From positions 1,596,541-1,660,540 of the forward strand of contig NZ_CP050965.1 of the NCBI RefSeq assembly GCF_012273215.1: a stretch of 64,000 nucleotides of DNA. The letters are read 5' to 3'. Both the position numbers and the translations under genes were made by a program. Source of the DNA: Gemella haemolysans (GTDB taxonomy: Bacteria; Bacillota; Bacilli; Staphylococcales; Gemellaceae). Below, piece after piece: positions 34,102 through 43,471 of this stretch (positions are counted from its first letter, which is position 1; each line of letters begins with the position of its first letter). The notes beneath the pieces are model-generated. The model ran no database searches and was not told the DNA's origin. It saw only the letters and a list, made by a program, of their open reading frames with translations.

Positions 34102-35601
34102 TTACTTGTAGTATTCTACGATTCCATCTACAATTCCATCAGCTAGTTTTTCTTGATATTCATTAGTTTTGATTTTGCTTACTTCCTCTTGATTGTCAAT
34201 AAATCCTAATTCAACTAAGATAGAAGGAATAGATGTTTCACGAAGGACAGCAAATGTTTCTCTTTTTACACCTCTATCGTATGCTCCTGTTTTACTTACT
34301 AGACTTTGTTGTATTTTTTGCGCTAATTTTCTACTCTTTTCTAATCTTTCCGGATCATTATGTTTATCCTTATTTATAGCAGGAGTATACTCTGGACGAT
34401 CCTTATAATAATATGTTTCTATACCATAAGAAGCTCCTCTACCTCCAGCATTAAAATGAATACTTAAAAACATGTCCGCATTAGATTTATTAGCTTGATC
34501 AGCACGACTTACTAAACCTACATCTTTATCAGTATTTCTACTTGTTAATACTGAATAACCTAAAGAGGCAAGACGGCTACTCACTTTATTATATACACTA
34601 AGGGTTAAATCTTTTTCTCTTACACCATTAGCGACTGCACCTGAATCACTTCCACCATGCCCAGGATCTAAGAAAATAGCACGTTTAGTGTTTTTATCTC
34701 TTGATGCATCTTTTACCCATGCTCCATTTGATCCAACATAATAACGACCATTATCTACCCAGCTGTTTGTTGCCATTTTTCCATCAACTCCTAGCCAGTA
34801 GTTTCCTGCCCATTTATTTCGTGCTAATGTTCCATCAGTATTGTAGTAGTACCATGTGTTTGCTTCTTTTACCCAACCTGTTTTCTTCTCTTCTTGGCGT
34901 TTAGCATCTTTTACCCATGCTCCATCATTTCCTACATAGTAACGATTATTATCTACCCAACTGTTTGTTGCCATTCTTCCATCGGCTCCTAGCCAGTAGT
35001 TTCCTGCCCATTTGTTTCTCGCTAATGTTCCATCTATGTTGTAGTAGAACCATGTGTTCGCTTCTTTTACCCAACCTTGTTTCTTCTCTTCTGGGCGCTT
35101 AGCATCTTTTACCCATGCTCCGTCAGTCCCTACATAGTAACGATTGTTATCTACCCAGCTGTTTGTTGCCATTCTTCCATCAGCTCCTAGCCAGTAGTTT
35201 CCTACCCATTTATTTACTACTAGACTTCCGTTATTGTAGTAATACCAAGCATTTCCTGATTGTACCCAACCTTGTTTTGTTGCGTTCGATGTCACTTGGT
35301 TTTGAGTTACTGTAGCTTGATTTTGAGCTCCTTTTACCCACGCTCCGTTTGCTCCTACGTAGTAACGACCATTATCTACCCACGCATTTGTCGCCATTTT
35401 TCCATCAGCTCCTAGCCAGTAACTTCCTGCCCATGCATTTCTTACAAGTGTTCCTTTTTGATTATAAAAATACCATGCATTTCCAGTTTTCACCCAACCT
35501 TGTGCAGCTTGAGCGTCACTACTAGCTACAGCATTAACCGCAATTGGTGTAGCTAATACTGTTAATAAACTTAATCCTAATTTAACCTTATTTTTTCTCA
35601 T
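34102..35601 (-). CDS. Choline-binding-type N-acetylmuramoyl-L-alanine amidase
   Basis: 499 residues. Signal peptide and first ~290 residues (four wall-binding modules) are nearly identical to the neighbouring C39 protein, but the effector is a zinc amidase (Amidase_3): FLDPGHGGSDSGA (His), NGVREKDLTLSVYNKVS (Glu), FLSIHFNAGG (His) and ILVELGFIDNQEE (catalytic Glu). It cleaves the bond between MurNAc and the stem peptide, for cell separation or autolysis. The stop at 34102 is followed immediately by a C39 remnant, pointing to a catalytic-domain exchange. Confidence 0.92.
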   Translation of the reverse strand: MRKNKVKLGLSLLTVLATPIAVNAVASSDAQAAQGWVKTGNAWYFYNQKGTLVRNAWAGSYWLGADGKMATNAWVDNGRYYVGANGAWVKGAQNQATVTQNQVTSNATKQGWVQSGNAWYYYNNGSLVVNKWVGNYWLGADGRMATNSWVDNNRYYVGTDGAWVKDAKRPEEKKQGWVKEANTWFYYNIDGTLARNKWAGNYWLGADGRMATNSWVDNNRYYVGNDGAWVKDAKRQEEKKTGWVKEANTWYYYNTDGTLARNKWAGNYWLGVDGKMATNSWVDNGRYYVGSNGAWVKDASRDKNTKRAIFLDPGHGGSDSGAVANGVREKDLTLSVYNKVSSRLASLGYSVLTSRNTDKDVGLVSRADQANKSNADMFLSIHFNAGGRGASYGIETYYYKDRPEYTPAINKDKHNDPERLEKSRKLAQKIQQSLVSKTGAYDRGVKRETFAVLRETSIPSILVELGFIDNQEEVSKIKTNEYQEKLADGIVDGIVEYYK

Positions 35602-35723
35602 AAAATATTCCTTTAACTCCTACTCTAAAAATAAATATATTCCATATATTGTATTATATTTTCAACTATTTTTCAAAGAAATATAATAAATGTAACAGAT
35701 TCTTAATATTACTCTCATTTTTA

Positions 35724-35752
35724 TTGACACTTACTCTTACTTTTTATAAAAT
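35724..35752 (+). promoter_or_regulatory. Sigma-A promoter of galE
   Basis: TTGACA (35724-35729), 17-bp spacer, TAAAAT (35747-35752), about 50 bp before the galE start; a consensus -35, so expected to be strong and constitutive. Confidence 0.8.
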
Positions 35753-35800
35753 TAATATATAAAATTATAGGAAGGACTCGCTTTGCGAGAGAATTATACT

Positions 35801-36823
35801 ATGACTAAAAAAATACTTGTTACAGGTGGAGCAGGATTTATCGGATCACACACTTGTATAGAATTATTAAACAATGGAAATGAAGTAGTTGTCGTTGATA
35901 ACTTATATAACGCAAATAAAAAAAGCTTAGAAGTTGTAGAAAGAGTAACTGGTAAAAAAGTAACTTTCTATGAAGTTGATATTCGTGATGAAGCTAAATT
36001 AGATGAAGTATTTGAAAAAGAAGGAAATATCTACGGAGTTATTCACTTCGCTGGATTAAAAGCAGTTGGTGAATCTTGCCAACTACCTTTAAAATACTAT
36101 GATAACAATGTTGCTGGAACTACAACTTTATGTCGTGTTATGGAAAAACATAACTGTAAGAATATAATCTTCAGTTCATCAGCTACAGTATACGGAGATC
36201 CTCATGCATTACCAATTAAAGAAGATTTCCCATTATCTGTAACTAATCCATATGGACGTACTAAACTAATCTTAGAAGAAATCTTAGGAGATGTTTACGC
36301 AGCCGATAACGAATGGAACGTAGTACTACTTCGTTACTTCAATCCTATCGGGGCACATGAATGTGGGGATATTGGAGAAGATCCAACAGGAATTCCAAAC
36401 AACCTACTTCCATACGTTATGCAAGTAGCTGTAGGAAAATTAGAAAAAGTTAATGTCTTCGGTAACGACTTCGATACACATGATGGTACTGGAGTACGTG
36501 ACTATATCCACGTAGTAGACCTAGCTCGTGGTCACGTGGCAGCCCTTAAAAAATTAGAGAAAGGTAACGGACTATCTAAATATAACCTAGGAACAGGAAT
36601 CGGATATTCTGTACTAGATATCATTAAGAGTGCTTCAGCAGCTGTTGGACGCGACTTACCTTACGTTATCGCACCACGTCGTGCTGGTGATATCGCAGCA
36701 TGTTACGCTGATGCTACAAAAGCAAAAGAAGAACTTGGATGGGAAGCTCAGTACGATGTAAAACGTATGTGTGAGGACTCTTGGAGATGGCAAAGTAAAC
36801 ATCCAAACGGTTTTGCTGAATAA
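35801..36823 (+). CDS. galE: UDP-glucose 4-epimerase
   Basis: 340 residues from the ATG at 35801. Interconverts UDP-glucose and UDP-galactose. Rossmann motif ILVTGGAGFIGSHTCIELL, catalytic Ser/Thr region IIFSSSATVYGDP, YxxxK in NPYGRTKLILEE and RYFNPIGAHECG. A TTG at 35783 has a better Shine-Dalgarno (AGGAAGG, 7 nt) and would add six residues; homologues start close to the GGAGFIG loop, so the ATG is preferred. Clean consensus promoter upstream, bidirectional terminator downstream. Provides UDP-Gal for surface polymers. Confidence 0.95.
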   Translation: MTKKILVTGGAGFIGSHTCIELLNNGNEVVVVDNLYNANKKSLEVVERVTGKKVTFYEVDIRDEAKLDEVFEKEGNIYGVIHFAGLKAVGESCQLPLKYYDNNVAGTTTLCRVMEKHNCKNIIFSSSATVYGDPHALPIKEDFPLSVTNPYGRTKLILEEILGDVYAADNEWNVVLLRYFNPIGAHECGDIGEDPTGIPNNLLPYVMQVAVGKLEKVNVFGNDFDTHDGTGVRDYIHVVDLARGHVAALKKLEKGNGLSKYNLGTGIGYSVLDIIKSASAAVGRDLPYVIAPRRAGDIAACYADATKAKEELGWEAQYDVKRMCEDSWRWQSKHPNGFAE

Positions 36824-36849
36824 TATAATTTAATAAATGAATTAATATA

Positions 36850-36884
36850 AAATGAGTGTCTAATTAATACTTAGACACTCATTT
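36850..36884. terminator. Bidirectional terminator between galE and the C39 gene
   Basis: AAATGAGTGTCTAA and TTAGACACTCATTT form a perfect 14-bp stem around TTAATAC with T-rich flanks. Confidence 0.92.
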
Positions 36885-36887
36885 CTT

Positions 36888-37568
36888 TTATTTAGATATC
36901 ACCATAAATGGTCCACCTACAGAATTGTCTTCTGGTGCCATACTACGCTGACTCCAAATATCATCAATATTGTACCACTTATTAGTTTTTTCTGGATTAT
37001 CTGGATCTACCGCATGAGTCTTACCATTTTGATACCCACTTAGAATAATTGCATGCGTAGAATATCCTTTTACAAAAATACCATGACCAACAGAACCAAA
37101 CACAATATTTCCATTTTTTAACGCTGCTTTTAAATCATCTTTAGAATTAATCACACGATAATTACATCCCCAGTGCTCAATTGCTGCAGCTGCTCCATCA
37201 CTAGAAGTTCCTACAAACATAGTATTCATTTCTGTAGACGTATTATAAATATAATCAGCAACCTGCACAGGTGTAACCTCTTCTTTCAATACTGATAACA
37301 CCATAGATAAAGATGTAGGAACACATCCTGATATTTTCATATTAGATATACCATATCTCTTAGATCCCCACCTAGCATCCGCTTGATAATATTGAGGAAG
37401 TTTCACAGGTTTCACAGATTCTTTACCTGTAGCATCATTCATTATGCTATCTTCTGAAGTAAAAGACTCCACTTTGTCCCTTTGTTCTTTTAGTAAATCT
37501 GCTTTAACATCACTAAAACTAGTCAACAATAAACTACCTACAAGAATCATACTTATTCTTCTCTTCAT
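36888..37568 (-). CDS. Secreted stand-alone C39-like peptidase
   Basis: 226 residues from the ATG at 37568, which has GGAGGTGACAG upstream; the longer open frame to 37652 lacks a ribosome site. Signal peptide KRRISMILVGSLLLTSFSDV, a short polar linker, then the C39-like domain: LPQYYQADARWGSKRYGISN, Cys in KISGCVPTSLSMVL, His in YSTHAIILSGY and HAVDPDNPE. Same domain as the repeat-linked protein at 32313 but without wall-binding modules, so probably released or held by another contact. Function not established. Confidence 0.82.
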   Translation of the reverse strand: MKRRISMILVGSLLLTSFSDVKADLLKEQRDKVESFTSEDSIMNDATGKESVKPVKLPQYYQADARWGSKRYGISNMKISGCVPTSLSMVLSVLKEEVTPVQVADYIYNTSTEMNTMFVGTSSDGAAAAIEHWGCNYRVINSKDDLKAALKNGNIVFGSVGHGIFVKGYSTHAIILSGYQNGKTHAVDPDNPEKTNKWYNIDDIWSQRSMAPEDNSVGGPFMVISK

Positions 37569-37637
37569 AAACCTGTCACCTCCTACATTTCGTCTAAATT
37601 TATTTACAATTATACTATTTTTAACTAACAAAAACAA

Positions 37638-37695
37638 ATAGGAGTACCTCAAAACTGATAATTTTTTGAACTTAATCAGCTCGAAGCACTCCTAT
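37638..37695 (-). terminator. Terminator after the glycosyltransferase gene
   Basis: ATAGGAGT/ACTCCTAT outer stem with an inner CTGATAA/TTAATCAG stem; followed by TTTGTTTTTG in the minus-strand direction. Confidence 0.75.
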
Positions 37696-37742
37696 ATATT
37701 TTATTCCATATTATTTAGACATCAACTTCCTATAAAACTCCT

Positions 37743-38750
37743 CTATTGACTCTTACTATGATAATCTTTCTTCCAACTAAATCCTTTTACTAGCCCTACT
37801 AAAGTTCCCCATCCATAGCTAAAATGAACTAAGAATAGTAAAAACGGAATTAATAATAAAGTTGCATTAAACTTGTTATTAATTATAGTCATAATTGTAA
37901 CAAGAACTGTAAATAATCCATAGGAAACTCCAAGAAGTATTGCGAATATCTTCGTTAATGGTAACATCAACAAACTAAAGATTATACCTAAAACAAAGAC
38001 TAAAGGTACAAAGTGGAAAATTGAGAAAGCCTTAGGGTATACATGACTCACTTTACCAATCCAATACCCATTAGAATACTTTTGTTTTAACATTCTTTTT
38101 ACAGTAGGTCTAGTGTATTGATATGATAATATATCATTACTATATCGAATTTTATAACCATTTTTTCTAATTCTGTAATGCAATTCATTATCTTCTACAC
38201 GTCCAACTTGTTCGTCTAATAAACCTATCTTATCAAAAATTTCTTTTCGATACATTCCTTGGAATACAGAACTTACATATTTTTTAGAAGTTTCTTTTCG
38301 ATAATTAGCTATACCACTACCAAACATATTTTCTTCAACTAGCAACAGCGTTTTACTTAAAGCATCCTCATTTTCTATAATATTAGGTCGTGGTCCACCA
38401 CAAACATCTTCTCCACTTTCTATAACTTTAACATTATTTTCTATAAAATTCTCCGTTATATGTGAGTGACAATCTACCTTAAGTATACATTCTCCCCTCG
38501 CAGCTCGAATCCCAACATTCATACCCGCTGACAAAATAACCTTAGGATTTTTCAGTAAAACTACATTAAAGAAATCATGATTACTCTCTTTAAATTCTTG
38601 TAAAATAGCCCAGCTATTATCCTTCGACATTCCATCAATAAAGATAAGTTCGATATTCTCATGATTATATGTTTGATTTTTAAAATCTTCAATTAATCTT
38701 GGTAAAAATTTTTCTTCATTTAAAAGTCCGATTACAACCGAAACTAACAT
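37743..38750 (-). CDS. Family 2 glycosyltransferase with C-terminal membrane segments
   Basis: 335 residues. GT-A fold: SVVIGLLNEEKFLPRLIEDF start, IELIFIDGMSKDNSW (DxD-like region), ILKVDCHSHI (metal-binding DxH) and QVGRVEDNELHYRIRKNGYK (acceptor/catalytic ED). Two or three membrane helices at the C-terminus (FVPLVFVLGIIFSLLMLPLT and following) hold it at the inner face of the membrane, as in ExoA-like enzymes. Sugar specificity cannot be read. AAGGAGAAAATT precedes the ATG. It lies downstream of the glucosaminidase gene, with a terminator between. Confidence 0.85.
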   Translation of the reverse strand: MLVSVVIGLLNEEKFLPRLIEDFKNQTYNHENIELIFIDGMSKDNSWAILQEFKESNHDFFNVVLLKNPKVILSAGMNVGIRAARGECILKVDCHSHITENFIENNVKVIESGEDVCGGPRPNIIENEDALSKTLLLVEENMFGSGIANYRKETSKKYVSSVFQGMYRKEIFDKIGLLDEQVGRVEDNELHYRIRKNGYKIRYSNDILSYQYTRPTVKRMLKQKYSNGYWIGKVSHVYPKAFSIFHFVPLVFVLGIIFSLLMLPLTKIFAILLGVSYGLFTVLVTIMTIINNKFNATLLLIPFLLFLVHFSYGWGTLVGLVKGFSWKKDYHSKSQ

Positions 38751-38765
38751 AATTTTCTCCTTACC

Positions 38766-38806
38766 AAAAAGGAAGCTAGATTAAAATAACCTAGCCACAT
38801 CCTTTT
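38766..38806 (-). terminator. Terminator after the glucosaminidase gene
   Basis: Minus-strand RNA: AAGGATGTGGCTAGG...TCTAGCTTCCTT hairpin (bulged) followed by TTTTTGG; directly after the stop codon at 38808. Confidence 0.7.
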
Positions 38807-38807
38807 T

Positions 38808-40730
38808 TTATCTATCTTTTCTTCCTAATTTTTCATTAGCACTGAACATTATACTTGCAATAGATTCTCCCCAATACGGAGCTGTTGCATAGTTAACATT
38901 CATTCCTCGTGCTTTATTTCCTAAGTATGCACCATTTGCTGGATATCCTGTGTTACTTAAGTAGTTACGGTCAATCCAACGTGCTGCACCTAGAATACCG
39001 CTATCTACATCATCAAATTTTGTCGCAGAAGTATAAGGTGTGCTATCGTAAGCAGCAATTCCAAAGAAATTATTTTTATCTTTAGCTATTTTACTTCTTC
39101 CCCATGCACTCTCAAGGGCACTATGAGCAACTAAATAAAGTGCATTAACTCCATATCTTTGTTCAGCAGCCTTAAATGTAGCACCTTTTCCAGCAAGCTT
39201 ACTATCATTAGCTCCCATCAAACTATACAATCTGTTGATATCAGCAGCAGTATAGTTAGATCTTGATTTTAAATTAGAAAATTGGAAAGGATGATCTAAT
39301 TTAAATGATCCAAAGTTAATTCCATCAGCAGAATAATAAGATTTTCCTACTTGCATATTTGGATTGTGGTAAGCTACCATTACCCTGTTGTACGCTGAAT
39401 ATCTGTGATATACATATTTACCATCACTTACATAGTCAGGGATGAATGTTGTACTAGAGTTAACAGCTGCAACTTGTCCTGAATTTACATAACCTGTAAT
39501 TCCAGCTACTTGTACAGGGATTCTTCCATTCGCAGTAGCTCTGTTATCTCTAAATAAGATTGTATCTTTTGAAACGTGAGATAAGATTCTACCATTAGCA
39601 TCATATACAGGAATATATAGTGAAGTTACTTTGTAGTATCCAGAATAAGAAGTGTTAGTCGCATTCTCAGATTTAGAAGCTGTTCTGTCTTCTCCTTTTA
39701 CCCATGCTCCATTGTTTCCTACATAATAGCGATTGTTATCCACCCAACTATTTGTTGCCATTCTTCCATCGGCTCCTAACCAGTAGTTTCCTGCCCATGC
39801 ATTTCTCACTACTGATCCATTTTTATAGTAGTACCAAGAACCACTCTCTTTTTGCCATCCTGACTTGTTTGAATAGTTTTTAATCCATACTCCATCAGTT
39901 CCTACATAGTAACGATTGTTATCTACCCAGCTGTTTGTTGCCATTCTTCCATCGGCTCCTAGCCAGTAGTTTCCTGCCCATGCATTTCTCACTACTGATC
40001 CATTTTTATAGTAATACCAAGAACCACTCTCTTTTTGCCATCCTGACTTGTTTGAATAGTATTTAATCCATGCTCCATCATTTCCTACATAGTAACGATT
40101 ATTGTCTACCCAGCTATTTGTTGCCATTCTTCCATCGGCTCCTAGCCAGTAGTTTCCTGCCCATGCATTTCTCACTACTGATCCATTTTTATAGTAGTAC
40201 CATGTATAGCCTTCTTTCACCCAACCACTTTTCACTGTTGTAGTATGTTGAGCTCCTTTCACCCATGCTCCGTCAGTTCCTACATAGTAACGACCTCCAT
40301 CTACCCAAGCATTTGTCGCCATTCTTCCATCGGCTCCTAGCCAGTAGTTTCCTATCCAAGCATTCGCTACGACCTTCCCATGGTTATAGAAGTACCAAGC
40401 ATTACCAACTTTTGTCCAACCTTGTTTAGTTTCACTCGCTGTTGTTTGGTGTTGAGCTCCTTTTACCCACACTCCGTTACTTCCTACATAGTAACGACCT
40501 CCGTCTACCCAAGCGTTTGTCGCCATTCTTCCGTCGGCTCCTAGCCAGTAGTTTCCTGCCCATGCGTTTCTTACTAATGTTCCATTTTGATTATAAAGAT
40601 ACCAGGCATTACCACTTCTTACCCAGCCTTGTGCTGCTTGAGCGTCATTACTTGCTACTGTATTAACTGCGATCGGTGTAGCTAGTACTGTTAACACTCC
40701 TAATCCTAATTTAAGTTTATTTCTTCTCAT
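38808..40730 (-). CDS. Choline-binding-type endo-beta-N-acetylglucosaminidase
   Basis: 640 residues from the ATG at 40730, giving the same MRRNKLKLGLGVLTV signal start as its paralogues; the frame is open to 40763 without support. Five wall-binding modules (~35-330), an SH3-like linker (YKVTSLYIPVYDANGRILSH...), then a LytB/LytG-type glucosaminidase domain (~500-640) with catalytic Glu in HSALESAWGRSKIAKDKNNF and the following FFGIAAYDSTPY. It cleaves peptidoglycan glycan chains, probably at daughter-cell separation. Modules 4 and 5 are near-identical, a sign of recent duplication. Confidence 0.9.
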   Translation of the reverse strand: MRRNKLKLGLGVLTVLATPIAVNTVASNDAQAAQGWVRSGNAWYLYNQNGTLVRNAWAGNYWLGADGRMATNAWVDGGRYYVGSNGVWVKGAQHQTTASETKQGWTKVGNAWYFYNHGKVVANAWIGNYWLGADGRMATNAWVDGGRYYVGTDGAWVKGAQHTTTVKSGWVKEGYTWYYYKNGSVVRNAWAGNYWLGADGRMATNSWVDNNRYYVGNDGAWIKYYSNKSGWQKESGSWYYYKNGSVVRNAWAGNYWLGADGRMATNSWVDNNRYYVGTDGVWIKNYSNKSGWQKESGSWYYYKNGSVVRNAWAGNYWLGADGRMATNSWVDNNRYYVGNNGAWVKGEDRTASKSENATNTSYSGYYKVTSLYIPVYDANGRILSHVSKDTILFRDNRATANGRIPVQVAGITGYVNSGQVAAVNSSTTFIPDYVSDGKYVYHRYSAYNRVMVAYHNPNMQVGKSYYSADGINFGSFKLDHPFQFSNLKSRSNYTAADINRLYSLMGANDSKLAGKGATFKAAEQRYGVNALYLVAHSALESAWGRSKIAKDKNNFFGIAAYDSTPYTSATKFDDVDSGILGAARWIDRNYLSNTGYPANGAYLGNKARGMNVNYATAPYWGESIASIMFSANEKLGRKDR

Positions 40731-40858
40731 TCTTAATATTCCTCTGTACTCATATTTATGCACTAATAATTATACCATATTCCCAGTATATTTAAGGTTA
40801 CAAATCGGTTATTTTTTATTACATATATATTACAAAATAGCAAGAAATATTATTACTT

Positions 40859-40887
40859 AATCTCCATAATAAAAAAGAATGGAGATT
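40859..40887 (-). terminator. Possible weak terminator at the end of licC
   Basis: AATCTCCAT/ATGGAGATT stem overlapping the licC stop codon; the downstream T tract is poor, so termination is uncertain. Confidence 0.4.
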
Positions 40888-41581
40888 ATTTCTCACATTC
40901 TTCTTTTAGTATTTCTTCTAATTTTTTATAGTCTTTAACACTATCAATTTCATAGATACTATTAGGTTCTAATTCTTCTACATAAACATCTAATTTTTCG
41001 ATATTATCTTTAACCATGTTATCCCAGTATAAGTTCATAAATTCATTACTCTCATAAGCTTTATCAATAAAACTTACAATCTTCTCTGCAGTTTTCTCAT
41101 CCCAGAAAGATACTCCACTTAAGATTCTTCCAGCTTTGCTATCTACGATAATATCTTGAACTTTATAATCATCTCCATAGATTAAGAACCACTCGTTTTC
41201 ACAATCTTCACGATACACGCTGAAATATGTTGAACGATCGATATCCGCTCTAAACATATTTTTAAACAAATAGTTATCCGCATCGATTACATAACTATCT
41301 GCCAAGTACTCTTTTACTAAATATAGCGAATAAAAATTATTGTACTCAGAATATTTTTCATTGAATACAAGATTAACATTGTACTTCTCTTTTAAATAAT
41401 CGAATTGCTCATGTAGATAACCGACAACTACGATTATGTCATCTATTCCTTTTTCTTTTAAAAATTCTATTTGATACTCCACAAGAGGCTTATCTTTAAC
41501 TTTTATCAAAGCCTTTGGAGTATTATCCGTCATAGGTCTAAGACGCGTGCCTAACCCTGCGGCTAATATAATTGCTCTCAC
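40886..41581 (-). CDS. licC: Choline-phosphate cytidylyltransferase LicC
   Basis: 231 residues, very close to pneumococcal LicC along its whole length: AIILAAGLGTRLRPMTDNTP, KALIKVKDKPLVEYQIEFLK, YSEYNNFYSLYLVKEYLADS, DADNYLFKNMF and GRILSGVSFWDEKTAEKIVS. It converts phosphocholine plus CTP to CDP-choline, the donor for LicD transferases. Starts 7 bp after licB. Last gene of licABC, followed by a possible weak terminator and the glucosaminidase gene. Confidence 0.97.
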   Translation of the reverse strand: MRAIILAAGLGTRLRPMTDNTPKALIKVKDKPLVEYQIEFLKEKGIDDIIVVVGYLHEQFDYLKEKYNVNLVFNEKYSEYNNFYSLYLVKEYLADSYVIDADNYLFKNMFRADIDRSTYFSVYREDCENEWFLIYGDDYKVQDIIVDSKAGRILSGVSFWDEKTAEKIVSFIDKAYESNEFMNLYWDNMVKDNIEKLDVYVEELEPNSIYEIDSVKDYKKLEEILKEECEK

Positions 41582-41588
41582 TATTTTG

Positions 41589-42467
41589 TTACTCCTCTCT
41601 CACAATAACATACACCCCTAATATTATAATAAGTGATGTTACTACTAATTGCACATTTACTGCTAATCCTACAAAAATCATAGAAAAGATTATTGTCCAA
41701 ACAACATAACTAACATTTAGCCCAGTTGCTTTCGCTGGTTCTAATCTATTAATAGCCATGTAATATAAAATATAAGATACCATATTACTCACAACGAAGA
41801 AAACAATAAGTCCTCCGAACTTAACATCAAGACTAGTTTCAATTCCTAATCCGTTAAATAAAATTATTACTAAATATGCTAAAAATGATGTCACCTGACG
41901 AATTAATAACGTCTCAAGCTCATTTAAATTATTTTTCATCGCATATGAACTTAGAACACTCTCACTACCCCATGCAATAGCACAGATTAACGCAAACATG
42001 AATCCAAGGTAGAATGATTCAACCTGTTCACTCTTATAACTTTGGATAAAAATACCAACAATAATTAGTGCTATACCAATAATAGTTTTTGATGAAACTT
42101 TATTTTTTAAAAATATCACAGCTAGTATTACCGACACCGCTGGATAGATAGCTGTTATCGAAGAAGTAAGACCACTTCCTATATACTTCACCGCATATAA
42201 GTTACACTGCATTCCAATAGGCCCGGCAAGAAGCGCACCTATAATAACACTAATGCTTTTTATATTCGTAAAAATTTTAAAATTGATTCGTTTATACTTA
42301 ACTAATATAATCGCCAAAAGGACAAAAATACTAATAAAATCATGGATTACCGCGACTGCAAAAGGCGAAACATTATACAATGAAAATATATACGCACTTA
42401 TTGCAAGACCTAATCCCCAAAACAACCCTGATAATAAACCTGCTGATACACCTATTTTATTTTTCAT
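41589..42467 (-). CDS. licB: Choline transporter LicB (DMT family)
   Basis: 292 residues, ten membrane segments, two EamA-type halves (GLLSGLFWGLGLAISAYIFS; FALICAIAWGSESVLSSYAM). Between licA and licC and matching the pneumococcal LicB pattern, so it is the choline importer of the pathway. Its ATG overlaps the end of licA by 11 nt, so translation is probably coupled. Confidence 0.93.
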   Translation of the reverse strand: MKNKIGVSAGLLSGLFWGLGLAISAYIFSLYNVSPFAVAVIHDFISIFVLLAIILVKYKRINFKIFTNIKSISVIIGALLAGPIGMQCNLYAVKYIGSGLTSSITAIYPAVSVILAVIFLKNKVSSKTIIGIALIIVGIFIQSYKSEQVESFYLGFMFALICAIAWGSESVLSSYAMKNNLNELETLLIRQVTSFLAYLVIILFNGLGIETSLDVKFGGLIVFFVVSNMVSYILYYMAINRLEPAKATGLNVSYVVWTIIFSMIFVGLAVNVQLVVTSLIIILGVYVIVREE

Positions 42468-43326
42468 AACTTTCTACATACTCTTTCAAATTTTTTAATG
42501 CTCTTAAATATCTGTCTTTTCCATAAGTTCCAAAGTCTGCACCTTGTTCTTCTTTATAAATCGTCCACAGACTCCATAAGAAGTCTTGAAGTATTTTATA
42601 AACCATAATCTTCGCTACGCTAACAGGAGTATTTTCACTAAAATAATATTTGAAAAACTCACCTTCTTCAGCCTTTCTGAAATTAGATTCTAAAAATAAC
42701 GCAGCTAAATCCCACATTGGATCATTCATTGAAGAATACTCCCAATCAATAAGATACACTCGACCATTTTCATCTTCGATAAAATTCTCAGGAACAAGAT
42801 CAATATGACATGATTTCTTGTCCACACCAATTTCTTCTAGGTGTTTCTGTAAAGAGAATATTTTCTCCCTTATCTTGTCATAATAAGGATAATTAATATT
42901 ACCTTCTATCAAGTCCTCATATTTTCTAATCTCATCAAAAATTTTAAATTCACCTTCAAGAATTTTTCCAGAACTGTGCACTTTTTTAAGAATATTAGCA
43001 ACATCCTCTTTTTTTGATTTTAAATAATGCGCATCAAAAGTAGTCGCATTTTCAATATATTCATTTACTTTGATTCCAGATTCAATATCAAAAATATAAT
43101 TTTTAACATCTAGTTCTAAATCCGCAAGATTTGCAAGATTATTTTTCTCCGCAATCCTGTTGATTAACTTATCCGTCCCTTTACCAAAGAATTTAACTAT
43201 ATATTTATTATTTGTTGTTTCTACTAGGTAATTACTATTAGTCATACCTCCTAGTTGCTCTACTTTTACTATTTCTTCTGATTCAGTAAGTAATTTTTTT
43301 ATCTTACTTTTTATTAATTGTTTCAA
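42457..43326 (-). CDS. licA: Choline kinase LicA
   Basis: 289 residues from a TTG start at 43326 (LKQLIKSKIKKLL), which has AAGAGG 7 nt upstream. The open frame extends to 43365, but that overlaps the likely -10 promoter element (43364-43369), so the longer form cannot be made from it. Kinase fold: phosphate-anchoring GGMTNSNYLVETT, catalytic CHIDLVPENFIED (HxDxxxxN) and metal-binding YLIDWEYSSMNDPMWDLA. It phosphorylates choline to phosphocholine. Confidence 0.93.
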   Translation of the reverse strand: MKQLIKSKIKKLLTESEEIVKVEQLGGMTNSNYLVETTNNKYIVKFFGKGTDKLINRIAEKNNLANLADLELDVKNYIFDIESGIKVNEYIENATTFDAHYLKSKKEDVANILKKVHSSGKILEGEFKIFDEIRKYEDLIEGNINYPYYDKIREKIFSLQKHLEEIGVDKKSCHIDLVPENFIEDENGRVYLIDWEYSSMNDPMWDLAALFLESNFRKAEEGEFFKYYFSENTPVSVAKIMVYKILQDFLWSLWTIYKEEQGADFGTYGKDRYLRALKNLKEYVESYEK

Positions 43327-43363
43327 TGTAAAACCTCTTTTCAACATTACAATATTACTTATC

Positions 43364-43372
43364 ATTATAACA
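43364..43372 (-). promoter_or_regulatory. Extended -10 promoter of licABC
   Basis: TGTTATAAT on the minus strand (TATAAT at 43364-43369), within TATGTTATAATG. It gives a leader of about 30 nt to the TTG start of licA. No good -35; extended -10 type. Confidence 0.5.
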
Positions 43373-43424
43373 TAAAATATGATAACTCATAGTCTTTTTA
43401 CTATATTTTTTCAATATAATAAAA

Positions 43425-43452
43425 TTAGGATAAAATAAACATTCTATCCTAA
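43425..43452 (-). terminator. Terminator after the decayed acyltransferase gene
   Basis: TTAGGATA/TATCCTAA stem with a 12-base loop, followed by TTTTATTATAT in the minus-strand direction. Confidence 0.7.
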
Positions 43453-43471
43453 ACTCAATTTCTAAAATATA

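Noticed and set aside
32313-35601. Regularly spaced near-identical DNA repeats that could look like a CRISPR or tandem-repeat array
   Set aside because: The period (~170-200 bp) and reading frame correspond to protein modules; there are no short unique spacers or cas genes.
43327-43365. N-terminal extension of LicA to 43365
   Set aside because: It overlaps the probable -10 element, and the only good ribosome site is placed for the TTG at 43326.
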